This document shows positions 44,895-56,600 of a stretch of DNA of 64,000 nucleotides, in pieces. The notes beneath the pieces are model-generated. The model was given only the letters and a program-made list of their open reading frames with translations, ran no database searches and was not told the DNA's origin. Position 1 is the stretch's first letter. Each line of letters opens with the position of its first letter. The DNA is taken from assembly GCA_003255025.1 (NCBI GenBank), contig QANY01011382.1:558001-622000 (forward strand). Direction: 5' to 3'. Origin of the DNA: Datisca glomerata. Taxonomy: Eukaryota > Streptophyta > Magnoliopsida > Cucurbitales > Datiscaceae. A program made the translations under genes and the position numbers.

Positions 44895-45068
44895 TTTTTT
44901 GTAAAGACGACTTCAAGTTGGCAAAAGACGTCTTTACAAAAGACGCTTTCAGTGCAGCCTAAAGACATCTTTTGCAAAGAGGCCTTCAGTGCAGCCCGAA
45001 GGCGTCTTTGCAAAGGATGCCTTCAATGCAGGCTGAAGGCGTCTTTGCAAAATACGCCTTCAGTGCAG
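44895..45068. repeat. ~37-bp tandem repeats with hairpin dyad inside the MULE
   Basis: About four units of GCAAAGGATGCCTTCAGTGC followed by AGCCTGAAGGCGTCTTT. Each contains the dyad GCCTTCA..TGAAGGC. The first unit is diverged. A related CTTTTACAAAGACGCTTTCG word occurs at the far side of the mobile-domain gene (about 46164-46185). Confidence 0.75.
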
Positions 45069-45263
45069 ATGCTCCCCACATTATAAAAATCATCAACACA
45101 ACCCCCTATAACACAACCCTGCATACAAAAATCATTTATCATGCAGAACATTTTATAACTTTGTTACGCATTCTCAATGAAACAACATACATTTTTAACA
45201 AATTTTATGACTTTACATTTTATATTATTCTACAAAAATTCAAATACAAAAAATATAAATCAA

Positions 45264-46163
45264 TCACGTTTCACATGGTGGTCGTCTTATCATTCTTCTT
45301 GGGCGTCTTTCATATGTTTGTAGTTGAGTTACTTGTGATGATGGACCTTCCTCCATAATAGTTGCTACTATACTTTCTTCCTCTACAATAAGCAGCGGGT
45401 CTTCCTCCACAATAGGAGCATCTTCCACAATAAGCGAGTTTCGGGCATGTATTCTACCTCCTCCTCTAGGAGCACTAGTTCGTCCTCCTCTACGCCGTTG
45501 AAGTTGATGAAATGGTTCAGAAGTAGAACCAAGTTGAGTCACTGACTCACCTCCAAATGTATAAAAGACCGACGACGTGTATGGCTCTTGATAAGACATA
45601 AATGATTCGTCTCGAGGCATGTGTGATTCTTGTTGACTTTTTTGAGATGAGTTGTGCACTCCATGCCTTCTGGAAAAAAGAGTTTGATAAGCCGCATTCG
45701 CTTGTCTTATTGCTTGTGCGGATGTCTCACACACATTACGGATTCGAGGCATTATCCAAGACGGCTCAGTATCATCAAGTGTCAAATTGTTAATATTGTC
45801 CAGACTCTCCATCTGCATAGATAAAAAGACATTATATAAGTTACTCATTAAATGACCATATAAGCCTCATTAATTACATAAATTAATAAAAAAATTTATC
45901 ATTAAATCATATAACGCTCTCTGTTGAGTTATGTATCGCCGTGTAATTTTCTGATACCATAACATGTATGAGTTGTCATATCCATGTTCATCCACGCGCC
46001 CCTCAGCGGGCTGAGCCATCTTCTTCTTCGCGAGCTGTGAGATAAGCTTCTGCTTTCGATTGCGGGTAATAAAAGAAAATGTGAAAGGCGTATTCTTCTT
46101 CGCGAGCTGTGAGATAAGCTTCTGCTTTCGGTCGCGGGTAATAAAAGAAAATGTGGAAGCCAT
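45264..46163 (-). pseudogene. Plant-mobile-domain-like C-terminal gene fragment (two exons)
   Basis: The first part (46163 down to about 45890) starts MASTFSFITRDRKQ, carries an in-frame 72-bp duplication of its first segment, and contains NSYMLWYQKITRRYITQQRA, which resembles the end of plant mobile domain (PMD/MAIN-like) proteins. The second part (45848-45264) has a Gln/Ser-rich linker, an Arg/Gly patch and the basic tail TYERRPRRMIRRPPCET, a type of ending I associate with transposon-borne PMD genes. The main PMD domain upstream is absent, so this is a truncated copy. PMD genes are often carried by Mutator-type elements (family knowledge). Exon join is not resolved. Confidence 0.5.
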
Positions 46164-46266
46164 CTTTTACAAAGACGCTTTCGTCCTAAATGTCCTAAAC
46201 TACCTTATTTTTTAAATTAGTTTCAAAAGTACCGTATTTTAATTATTTTTTTCCAAAATTATTGTA

Positions 46267-47483
46267 GAACGCTCAAAAATCTAAACCATCATCATTAAAC
46301 ACTTTAAACTCTTAACTATAAAATGTTATAATTTAAACCTTAAACTATTTAAAACTCATAATAAAAATCATAACTCTAACTCTATCAACTTGATATTAAA
46401 TTTAATCAAAACAACGTTATTTCAACCCAATTAAAACGACATTGTTTTAGTATGTGGGCACAGCCTGTACCAATACCCAAACAACTCCTCCTCCGTAAAC
46501 CCAATACCCAAACAACTCCTCCTCCGTAAACACAATACCCAAACAGTTGCCACAAACCGTCACCGGGCACTTCACTGGCTGTACCTTCCACGCATCCAAC
46601 AAAATCGCCTTAGCCTGATCGCACAAGGCTTTCACCTCTGCCTCCGGCAATGGCTTGCACTCCATCAGATGCTCGATCTGACGGTCTAGATCCGCGTGAT
46701 CCACAATCACAGGCCCAAAATCGTACGAAAACTCAACGGTGAACCGCCTCCCCGTCTTCAAGGAGCTACAGATTTCGTTTTCACTTAGCTCAATCGGATT
46801 CAAAAGTCATCGTAATCCATTTGCAAGACGAATTCACTTCGTGTATCGGCTGGGTTTCAAACCCCGGACCATTTCTCTCTAAATTAAAAACTGAATTATG
46901 TGAGTGGTGAAATGACTATGGAAACGAGAAGAAGAGGGAAGTTATGGTGCGATTTCTCTTTCAATAGGCAGAGAAAACAGACTGATTCGAATCAGAAAAC
47001 CCTCAATCGAATTCAATCACACGAAAACCAGGCACAGGAAGAGAAAGAGAAATCACACGAAAACCCTTAATCGGTAAAAAATGGCAGAGAAAACGAAATC
47101 GCAGAAGAAATCGAAGGGAAATCACGGAATCGCATAGAAACACTGAAATTTTCCTCAAGAAATCAAATAGAAATTTACCTCAAGAATGGGCAACGAAGGA
47201 GATAGCGGAGGTAGGAGGTTCTTCGGTCAACATGGGCTGTTTGGGTATTGGGTTTATGGAGGAGGAGTTGTTTGGGTATTGGTATAGGCTATCCACGTAC
47301 TAAAATGACGTGATTTTAAATGGACTGAAACGACGTCATTTTGATTAATTTAACGTCAAGTTGTAGAGTTAGAGTTTTTACGGTGAGTTTTAGATAATTT
47401 AATATTTAAATTATAATATTTTATAATTTATATTTTAAAATGTTTAATAATGATAGTTTGAGACATAAAAGTATAATTTTTCC
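46267..47483. repeat. Inner inverted repeat of the MULE (~250-bp arms)
   Basis: The left arm (about 46267-46530) matches the reverse complement of the right arm (about 47230-47483). Shared words include CTCTAACTCTA, CAATACCCAAACAACTCCTC and AAAACGACAT-type sequence. The arms enclose the captured PP2A sequence, as expected if a Pack-MULE with long terminal repeats forms the right half of the composite. The left arm also holds a 32-bp tandem duplication of the CCCAAACAACTCCTCCTCCG unit (about 46477-46540). Confidence 0.75.
46447..46803 (-). pseudogene. Captured PP2A catalytic-subunit exon (homology 46549-46698)
   Basis: A 118-aa frame on the minus strand. Residues 36-85 read [20 protein letters not shown] and on to [11 protein letters not shown], the highly conserved N-terminus of the serine/threonine phosphatase PP2A catalytic subunit. 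The conserved DIHGQ metal-binding box that should follow VCG is missing; the frame runs into the inverted-repeat arm instead. The host start (usually MP.S before HADLDRQ) is changed and an unrelated 35-residue N-terminus is open upstream. It is therefore a transposon-captured exon, not an enzyme. Because the frame is open for 118 codons, transcription from the flanking terminal repeat could still make a chimeric peptide (inference). Confidence 0.85.
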
Positions 47484-47492
47484 TAACTAATA

Positions 47493-49471
47493 AATATAAT
47501 GGTTTCGAATATTAAACACAGTGCACAATGAATGTAAAATACCATGGAGAGTTCCTACATGATTTGTCTCTATACTTTTCATTTTCTCGACATTTTCTTT
47601 TTCCAATTTCGTAAATGTGTAGAATTCTTTTTTTTCCAGATAGTATCGTATAAAAATTATTTAAGTTGATATCCGTCACGATTTTTATATCCACACGCAA
47701 CATACATGTTTTAAATCTAGTATATATAAAAGAGGTTTAGGATGAGAAATATTTTTAGATAATAATATCCTTACTATATTTTTAAATTCTCTACATCATT
47801 CTTAAACTCAGAATTAAATATTTAGAGTTTTTCGTTGAACGGTAATGTTTCAATTAGTAATGCGACATTGTTAAAATTATTATTGTGTTCCTTACATGAG
47901 AAATCAAATTCTAAACATTACCGAATCAAGTTCTAAATATTACTGTAAAATATAGTAATGTCTTTGTCGTTTAAAATGACTGTAACATGACATTACCGCA
48001 TTGTAGGAAATGCTATATTATCTTATATTTTGTAACTTTTTTATTTGAAATATATTATATTTAAATAATAAAATAATTATAATAAATACAAAAATACATA
48101 GTAATATAATACAGCATATTATTAATATTATATATTCACAAAAAAGTCCATAAAAATAATATATGTGAATAATATTTTATTATATTATCTTTTTTACACA
48201 CCTTATAGTATTTTTACAAACAAACACAGTAATATTACATTCATGCGATAATTTTACATTTTCTCACCGTAATGTTCTTATATTTTTTTTCATCCTTTTA
48301 GTAATGCTTATATTTTACCGTAGTGTTACATTCCGCAAAACAAACACTCTCAAAAAGAATTTTTCAATCATTTCTTTTAAATTATAATTTTAATGACTTT
48401 TTTCATAATTATTACTAATAAAATATCAAAATACAATAATTAGCAAGTGATAAGTCTGAAATTAATTCATTATTTCTATACCTAATTATTTTAAGTAACA
48501 TGAAAGTGGACATAGACTATCTTAAAATTGCATAATGAATCTAATAATAGATTTGCATGAATAAATTGATTGTATATAAACATTAAAAGATTCTATATGA
48601 TGCATTTCATATATTAAAGAAAGTGTAAGCAACTCATAATCGTACATTTGTTTAAATTAATTTTTGTTTCTATTCTAAAGATTATTTTTTATGAAATTTT
48701 TTTTTACATACCATATCGTGCTCGTAGTTTAATTTGATAGCATTTGCAAGAATTTTTAGTACATTTAAAATTATAATGAATACATAACAATCAATATAGT
48801 AGTTAATAGATGTTTCCTTTGCCGACCCCTTTATATCTCGTCATTGAAAAATTGGGTAAATTAACAGATGAATTAGTGGGTGATGTTGTGGTACCAAGCC
48901 CACAACACACCGGATACTATAAATATGTGCGATTGTACTTTAAATATATTGAATAATGTTATATCAATAGAACATTTGTAATACTCTGTTACAATCCCAC
49001 ATGGTCAAAATCATATTCATCCATATATACCCAGCCGTTTCTTATTTATCCACATTGCACTAATTAACTTTCATTTAGGTCATGTTTGAATTTTAAACTT
49101 TTTTTTGTAAAAGAGAATTCATTTTAAGAAAAGAGTACAGATCTATATCAAGATAATAACAAAAAATACAAATCTATCAACAAACATACACCAAATCTCA
49201 AAGGACTAGTAGAAAAACTTAACAATCAAAATACATAAATAAGCCATAACAATTAAAAATACATTAAACAAAATTGAAGGATGATATAAAGCACTTCATC
49301 TTAACTCGTTCGGAGTACCTACGCCGCCCAAAAAAAGTTTGTCTGACTGAAATCGGTTGGAATACGTTTTGTCAAACAATTCAATAAAAAATATGGCACA
49401 ATCAACCACCAAAACTTATATATATGTGCTAGATATATCGAAAACAATAATAAAATGAATGCTACTGGAAA
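47493..49471. other. AT-rich spacer, nothing recognised
   Basis: No gene, RNA or transposon ends are supported. Short frames are AT-rich chance frames. Confidence 0.4.
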
Positions 49472-49595
49472 AAAAATCATAAATCTGGATCTATGGAGGA
49501 AAACTACCATACATCTAAATCTAGGTAGAGAAAAATTCACCATAAATCTACGCCTAGGTGGAGAAAAATCACCATAGATCTAGATCTAGGTGGGA
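49472..49595. repeat. ~32-bp minisatellite, four units
   Basis: Units begin near 49472, 49500, 49531 and 49564 with AAAAATCACCATAAATCTA-type sequence and end CTAGGTGGAG. The last two units are most alike. Confidence 0.75.
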
Positions 49596-49935
49596 AAAAA
49601 GCTTTTACAAGAAAAGTAGAAGAAAAACTTTATCGGAAAAGGATATATATATGAAATCTACTCTTCTATTGGAGGGGAAAAAAGTAGTTTAATTAAGATA
49701 CATTTGATAATTTTAACGATTTTCTTTTTTATTCTATTCATTTTCCATCTCTTTTTTCCATTTCCACTTACATTCCATTCATTGTCGCACAACCAATAAC
49801 CTTATTTCTCTTTATTTTATTATTATTTTTCAAAATTTATAACTATATGTGGGTTGTATTTTTAGGTTAGAAGATAAATATGTCCGATCTAACAGTAAAG
49901 AGGTCTAGGAATTATCCTATCATAATAACACTCTA

Positions 49936-50520
49936 AGAAGTACCGACACTTCTATTTCAACAGAATGTCAAGACACTGACACGTTTTTTACACGCTTTGA
50001 CACATGTCTGACGAGTCAAAATTGTGTCTAGTTTTTTTTCAGACAAATGTCAGGCACACCAAGACACATTCATGACATGTGACGACACCTTTCAGGTACG
50101 TTTTTCATAATTTTTTTAAATAATAAAAAAATAGTGTAAAATAAAATGAATAATATTTTAACTTGTAAATAAAGAAAGAATAAGGGTTAGAATAGCGAAG
50201 AAAGAATGTTATGTTTTAAAATATGCTAAATTTAAAATGATATAAAATCAGATTTTTTACTGTCAAAACCCTTAAACTTTAAACTTCCTAAAACTAGAAC
50301 TTACTCGATTAAGCGGTGACATCACCAACTAGTGAGTTATTTTAATTTATATTCTTGATATTATTGATACTATAACTAGTTTTTTATGCAAATATTTATT
50401 TTTATACTTATAAATGACATTATACGTATATAATGTATCCTCGTATCCTCTTTTTTTTTTTTAAAAATGGCGTGTCGGTCTCGTACCGTATCCGTGTCGT
50501 GTGTCGGTGTACGTGCTTCA
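49936..50520. mobile_element. Possible MITE with GACAC/GTGTC-rich ends
   Basis: The left end AGAAGTACCGACAC (49936) is roughly mirrored by GTGTCGGTGTACGTGCTTCA at 50501-50520. Both flanks are rich in GACAC and GTGTC words, while the middle is plain AT-rich DNA. I found no target duplication, so the boundaries and class are tentative. Confidence 0.35.
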
Positions 50521-53500
50521 TAAATGACACTTATCCGAAACTATTGTTTATGTATGAAAATATTACTTGTTTCTTATAATTGCTACTATATTAAAATGAG
50601 CTTAAGGAGGAGAAACTTTTGATTTCTACATTTACCCTTTTAACCCCACTAAATATAGTAAAAGATTAAGTTTTTTTTTTGTATTTAATGTTATTAGGAG
50701 TCTAAAGGATCATTTTTATTTATTTAGATATTCTTATGTCATAAGCATTGTTTCAGGCACAAAAAATGAGTTATTGTCTATCTCTAAAAAAATTATTTAA
50801 TTATTTTAGTTTTATAATAAATGTAATAATTTTCAGTTTATTTGTAATAGTTTAATTATAAATATGAGAAACTGTCATTATTATTTTCTTTTTTTTTAGA
50901 ATTTACAATATTTTGAAAGCTAATGTATTTAATATTTCAACGTTAATAATTATTTAAAAACTTATTATATAATTTTAAGATTCTTCAATACGTGCGAGCA
51001 CATGTTTTTGGACTAGTATATATAAATTTAAGTTTTTCATAATCTCATGCACGTGGCTATCACTAGTTTTCCCTAATTTGAGCTGTGAAACCAAACTCCC
51101 AAGGCAAGATTCAAGGCACGAAGAATGTAAACCATTAAATGAATCAGGTCCTATACGTACATCTGATAAAAATGTAAAACGATGATTAAACTTCAATAGC
51201 AAGGGCATATTCAAAAATTCTTTATTACTCTAATAATTATAGTTACCTAAGATAGAAAAAAATTTCCTTCACAATAGGATGGAAGCACAAACTAAAATAA
51301 GACTCAAGTTTTTGTATATCTTCAACTATAATTTCCGTTCCATTTCGGAACCAAACAACTCTCAAACAATAATGTCTGCATTGTCAATGCAATTGTATGT
51401 GAAATTATAAAGAAGGGCGATCACATTATTGAATCCAAGCAGTTCTCTTATAGCCCATAAATCTACATGCAGTTAACAAGAGTGATAACCACAAATAATT
51501 TCTCCAATGGTAGTGTGTTAATCATGTGACAGCAGTAGTGTGTTGCATACTTCTTAACCTCAAGTTTCTCAAGGAAAATAAATTGTAATATTCTGCAACA
51601 AAGATGCTGCACCGAATGGTAAATAAATAGTTTACTTTGATCATTGCAAAAATGTCATAATAAGGTATACAATTTATTTACATCTGTGTAACTTTGGTAA
51701 ATAATTTACTTTGATCATTTTTAGTTATTTTTGCAAATAAAAATTCTTCCCAACTATTTTTGCAGTTTGAACTGTAAAGTTAGTCTTACCTGTCATTTTT
51801 TTAGGCTCAATTAGGTTAATAGACCCAAAAGTTGTAATTTGCACAAATGACTGAATTTTATAGATATATACTCTGATATTTAATAATATATTAGTATATT
51901 TTTACATACCATCAGTATATTACAATATATCTATGATATATTTCTATATACTATTAGTATATCGTAGTATATATGTAGTGTATTTTTATATACCATCGCT
52001 GTAAAGGAAACCAAGAGCAGATCTGGTCGCAGTTCTGGTCGTAGCGGTCAGGGACGCAGAAACCAGATCTGATCCCGAAGGTAGATTTAATGTCGGTGAG
52101 AGATACATAGACGATTGAAATGTAATTTTCGATAAGAAAGAAGAAGTTGAAGCTGATGGAGTCGAGAAAGATCATTGCCTAGCCATGGAAATTGGAATGG
52201 AGGTCCTGAGTGAGGAATAGTGGAGGAAATACAGAAGGAGTTTTACTGGTTATTGGGGCTGGTTTGTGAGAGAGGAAGTGGGTGTTTTGGTGGAGGAAGC
52301 TATGAGGAAGGCAACGTTTGATGGACGAGAAATTAGAGAAAACTTATGGCTGAGCAAAAACTGACGGAGAAGAGGAAGAAGATATATGAGGAGCAGCGGC
52401 AACCTCCAAAACAATAAAAAATAATAAAACCTAAAAAACATACAGTTAGTTTTACAAAAGTGTAAAAACGTAAATGACCAAATAAAATCACAACAAACTA
52501 AAAAGAGAATCCGACCATATGTATAAAATATAAAATTAAATGAGATAATACAAAATTAAAACTTTACAGTAACATAATTTTCTCTCTTTAAGAAAACTAG
52601 CATTTTTAGGCCCATTAAAATTATGATCAAATTGAAATTGAAGGAAATGTGGCAGTTTTTTTCTAAAGGAAATTACTACATAACCCCTAAATTGTTTTTG
52701 GAACAAAGAAAGTAACATCCGACATCAAAGTGCTTGATTAGCTAGCTCGTGCTGTTGATTTAATTTTTTTAAGAGTACTTGTACCGCCAGGGACATGAGG
52801 AGTTCACTTACTAAACCACAAACACATGCTGGTTAGACTAAAATTTCAGTTTGATGCTATTTTTCGCACACCATATCATTGCCACAACAAGTTTGGTAGA
52901 GTACTGCTGTTGCTTGAAGATTTTTTTTATCAAAAACCATCCTCCATAAGCCTCTCAATAATATCATCATCAGGCCTTTCGCTTAAAATTTACACATCGA
53001 ACCTGACGATAACTAAGCCATGCAAAATGGTAGAATTTGATGTGTTTTTCACTTAAATTATGGCTAATATTGAACACCCTTACTACATTAAGATGTCTAT
53101 AATCTAGTTGATAACGCCAATGCCACACTCGTTTTCTGGTGACACGGTGCTTCTCTGTACAACAAATTAATAAACCATCTCTGATTGGTCAAAATATACA
53201 ACTTTTACCCTATAACAAAAATAGAAGTAAAAAGTATGAGTCAAATTTGCACCTTCAGAGCATGCATGAATTGTATCCATCTGAATGTTTCAAATTAGAT
53301 TAAAAAACAAAAGAATGTCACAAATTAAGATAGATATGCATATGATTACTTGGATAACGCTCATCAATGATCAAACTGTAGAAAGAAACGACATTATATG
53401 TTTATGTTGTGTAACTCCAAATCTCATAAAATTGGGAGAAGGAACCAAAATTCAAATGCAAGCATACATTTTTGGGTCGGAGTATGAGGTTTTAAATACA

Positions 53501-53622
53501 CACTCTGACATTAAGGAAAAGCTATTAAACTTACATCAAATTAATGAATAGGCACAGCTAAGAGGGTCAACAACAGCAATAAATTCCAAAAATGAAGGAA
53601 AATAAAATATTATCACTTTGCC
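50521..53622. other. Spacer downstream of the importin gene
   Basis: No coding gene is supported. The part next to 53622 should hold the importin 3' UTR and poly(A) site (minus strand), which I cannot pinpoint. The stretch 51950-52400 is less AT-rich and may be old transposon DNA. Confidence 0.4.
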
Positions 53623-56600
53623 TCACCCAGATTTCTGGAAAAACAAACCATATTCTGGGAACTTGTTTAAGAATCTCGATATGTGATCTAATGATAATGG
53701 TTGTCCTTGGATGAGAATGTGATGATGTTTATCTATCAAAGAGAACACAACTCTTTCTACATCTATCTCTTCCAGACAACCTGTAATATCCAACCATCAC
53801 AACAGCATTCAAGGAAAGCAAACAACTAGGCGCTAATAGAAAGCAAGTCCAGGTGACAAATTAGAATACAAAACAATAGTGCATAGCAAGCAGAAGGAAT
53901 ATAACAAAGGTGCTATATTTTGCAGCTACTTATGATGATGTATTGCATGTATATACCAAATGGTCATACGTGTGGGTACAAGGCTCGCACATGCCAGAAA
54001 CTACAAATGACAATCAATTCATTTGTAGCCTTTTAGATCCATTAAGGAAAACAACCCTTCCTGGCTCCAGCAGTATAGCATATTTTAATTCGAGGGTGGA
54101 TGCAACACACATTTCATCTTAACTTGTGGTCAATCTTGTTATCTTCTAAAGAAATTGCACAAATTTATCACATGCTTGAGATAAGTTATCAAATACTCAT
54201 GTAGTGAGCAAGTGATTGTGCTTGCATGAGACAATGGGGAAAATCAAAATCAATGAAGAAATCATGACCTTTGACATTCCCAATCACTTGGTACATTGTT
54301 TACCTAGACAGTTTCTAACAAAGAGGACCAATATATCCGATCATCTGGTAGGTTTAAAATTAAGTTAATCTTTCATAGTCATAGAATGAAATTACCACCC
54401 AAAACTTGTAACTGAGCATTTTAAACAGATCAAATTCAACAAGCTTACCCAATTCAATCTCATGGTCTTGATCTTCCACATCCCCCTCTTCAATAAGAGA
54501 ACTGCTCTCCAAGGCTGACGCGACTTTCGCATATCTGTCCAGAAACTCCTCTTCAGTTTCCCCAAGTTCATCAGTATCAGAATCCTGCGCCCCCCCNGAA
54601 GGAAAAAGGAAGTAGAGGCCGTCAATAACCCTGTAAAGCAATCGAAAAAGAGAACCGACTCCAGCATGCAGCTCCTCCCTTTGATTTCATATTAACTAAC
54701 TTCTGCCTATTATCACCTTCTGCCACTGGTAGGCAATGCACATAAAGACTTTGGTTCGTAGTGACAATTTTTTCAGAAACAAAACCCAAAAAAAAAGCGG
54801 CCGAGCCAACTCAAGAGAGCCTAACAAACAACAGAAAAACTATATATCCTCACGAAAACCGTAGTGACAATTTAAAGCTTATGAAGAAATGTTCTGAGCC
54901 AAACCTCATCGTCCTCCGTTTCATCATCATCATCCTGATCACCTTCACTCTCTTCATCGTCATCTTCTTCATCATTTTCCTCATTCACTTCCTTCAGTCG
55001 TATAGAGGCCTCCAACAGTGCTGCAAAGCAGTCACAAAGCAAACCATCTCCAAAATTTCCTACTCCCACAATACGCTCTACCACCTTTGCTTGTGCCATC
55101 ACTGAGAGGGAAGCCAATATAACGAAGTAGTGTGTTCGGGTGTTAAACTTGCAAAAGATGAACTTCTTCATAGAGGAGAAAGTAGGTTTTAGAGTAATAA
55201 TAAACTTTAGTTCAATTATTCCATGCTAAGCATAAAAAGCTCTAATCAAATCTTAAGATAATAATGGTCACATTCTCATTTTAAAATTTTCAAAACAAGG
55301 AAAATATGGAAGTTAGCATTTAAATAATTACATAGCTTCCCCTAGCCCAAATGATGCAATTGACAGATTAGAAATAAAGATGAAGTGGAGGTTAAAATAT
55401 ATAGATACTATTGCATCATGTTCACAAGTATAAAAGACAACCGAACTCAAGTTGAAGTTTAAATGAGCAACTTCAAATCTTTTATCAAATCAGCTAGGGA
55501 GAAGTCTGGGCCTACTCATTGAGAAACTCTGGGGAGGACAAGCTTTGTAAATGTAGGGCATAACCGAAAAGAAAATCAAATTTCTGCAGATAATCACCGA
55601 GGGCTAGAAGGTAAGTCACGGACCTGTCAACCTTATCTCAGAAACTGCAGACAGACCACATTCAGAAGGATTCCTGCAAAGAAAACCGAGTGAAGAGGCC
55701 CAGGTTCTGAAGCCTCCATGTTCACACTTCTCCAAAACTCCCTGTACAATGTCAGGATAACAGATATAGCATGAAGATATGGCAAGCAACAAGGGCTTCC
55801 ATAAGGAACTAAGTTTTTCTTTAATCTGCCTAAAGTGACAGTAAGCTGCCTGGCTGAAAGCAATTGCCAATGATTGCTTAACAACTTCAGTTTCAAATGA
55901 GTAGCTGGGGACATGTAATAACACATGCACACAGGAACAAGCTCTCCATGTCGCGGATGGATATTGCAAAAGTGCCTCACTGATAAAAGCGCCTATATTT
56001 TCAACTACAGAACATTTAGGCACTGGTGGAGCTGGAGGAGATGGCATCCGCCTCACAAAAAAGTTGTTCAGCCTATACTTGCTTTGTAGATTAACCACCT
56101 CCTTTATGCAATCAAAGACTGATATATCCTCTGATTCTTCCCAAGCATGCCAGTCTGCAATGAGATCAGCCCAGACTACTAGTAACTCTGATAGTCTAAG
56201 CTCTAGAATGTCATCAACTCCTGTAACTGATATCATAATGGTCCATAGTAACGCTGACAAATCATCTATGCATGATGGAGGAGGTAACACTTTCTGATCT
56301 TTGTCAGCGTCCTAGAAGAAAATAAAATTTAGAACAAAATGAAATCCAACATGCGTGGTAAACTAAATGAGGAATATGTCATGGCTGAAGGTATCAATTG
56401 TAATTGTGTGAAAAGAGAAGGTATTTATTGTATAAACAATGAATATAAAACTAATCACATCTTGACAGTCATCTATGCAGTTGACATAAAAAATGAACCT
56501 AGCGTAGCTGTCACAAAAAATAAACATCATTTGGCAATACTAATGATCCACATTAAGATGCGACATGACCTTGAAATAAAATAAAACAAGTATTTTAAAA

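Larger units (their letters stand above)
44749..47492 (-). mobile_element. Mutator-like element (composite, Pack-MULE-type) with 9-bp target duplication
   Basis: TAACTAATA stands at 44749-44757 and again at 47484-47492. The element between (44758-47483, 2726 bp) begins GAGAAAATTACACTTTTGTG and, read inward from the right, GGAAAAATTATACTTTTATG, followed on both sides by CTCAAACTATC, a terminal inverted repeat of about 32 bp. A 9-bp duplication is diagnostic for Mutator. Inside are a plant-mobile-domain-like gene piece (45264-46163), a captured PP2A exon (46549-46698), a hairpin minisatellite, and extra internal copies of terminal-type sequence. No MURA transposase is seen, so it is non-autonomous. 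Confidence 0.85.
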
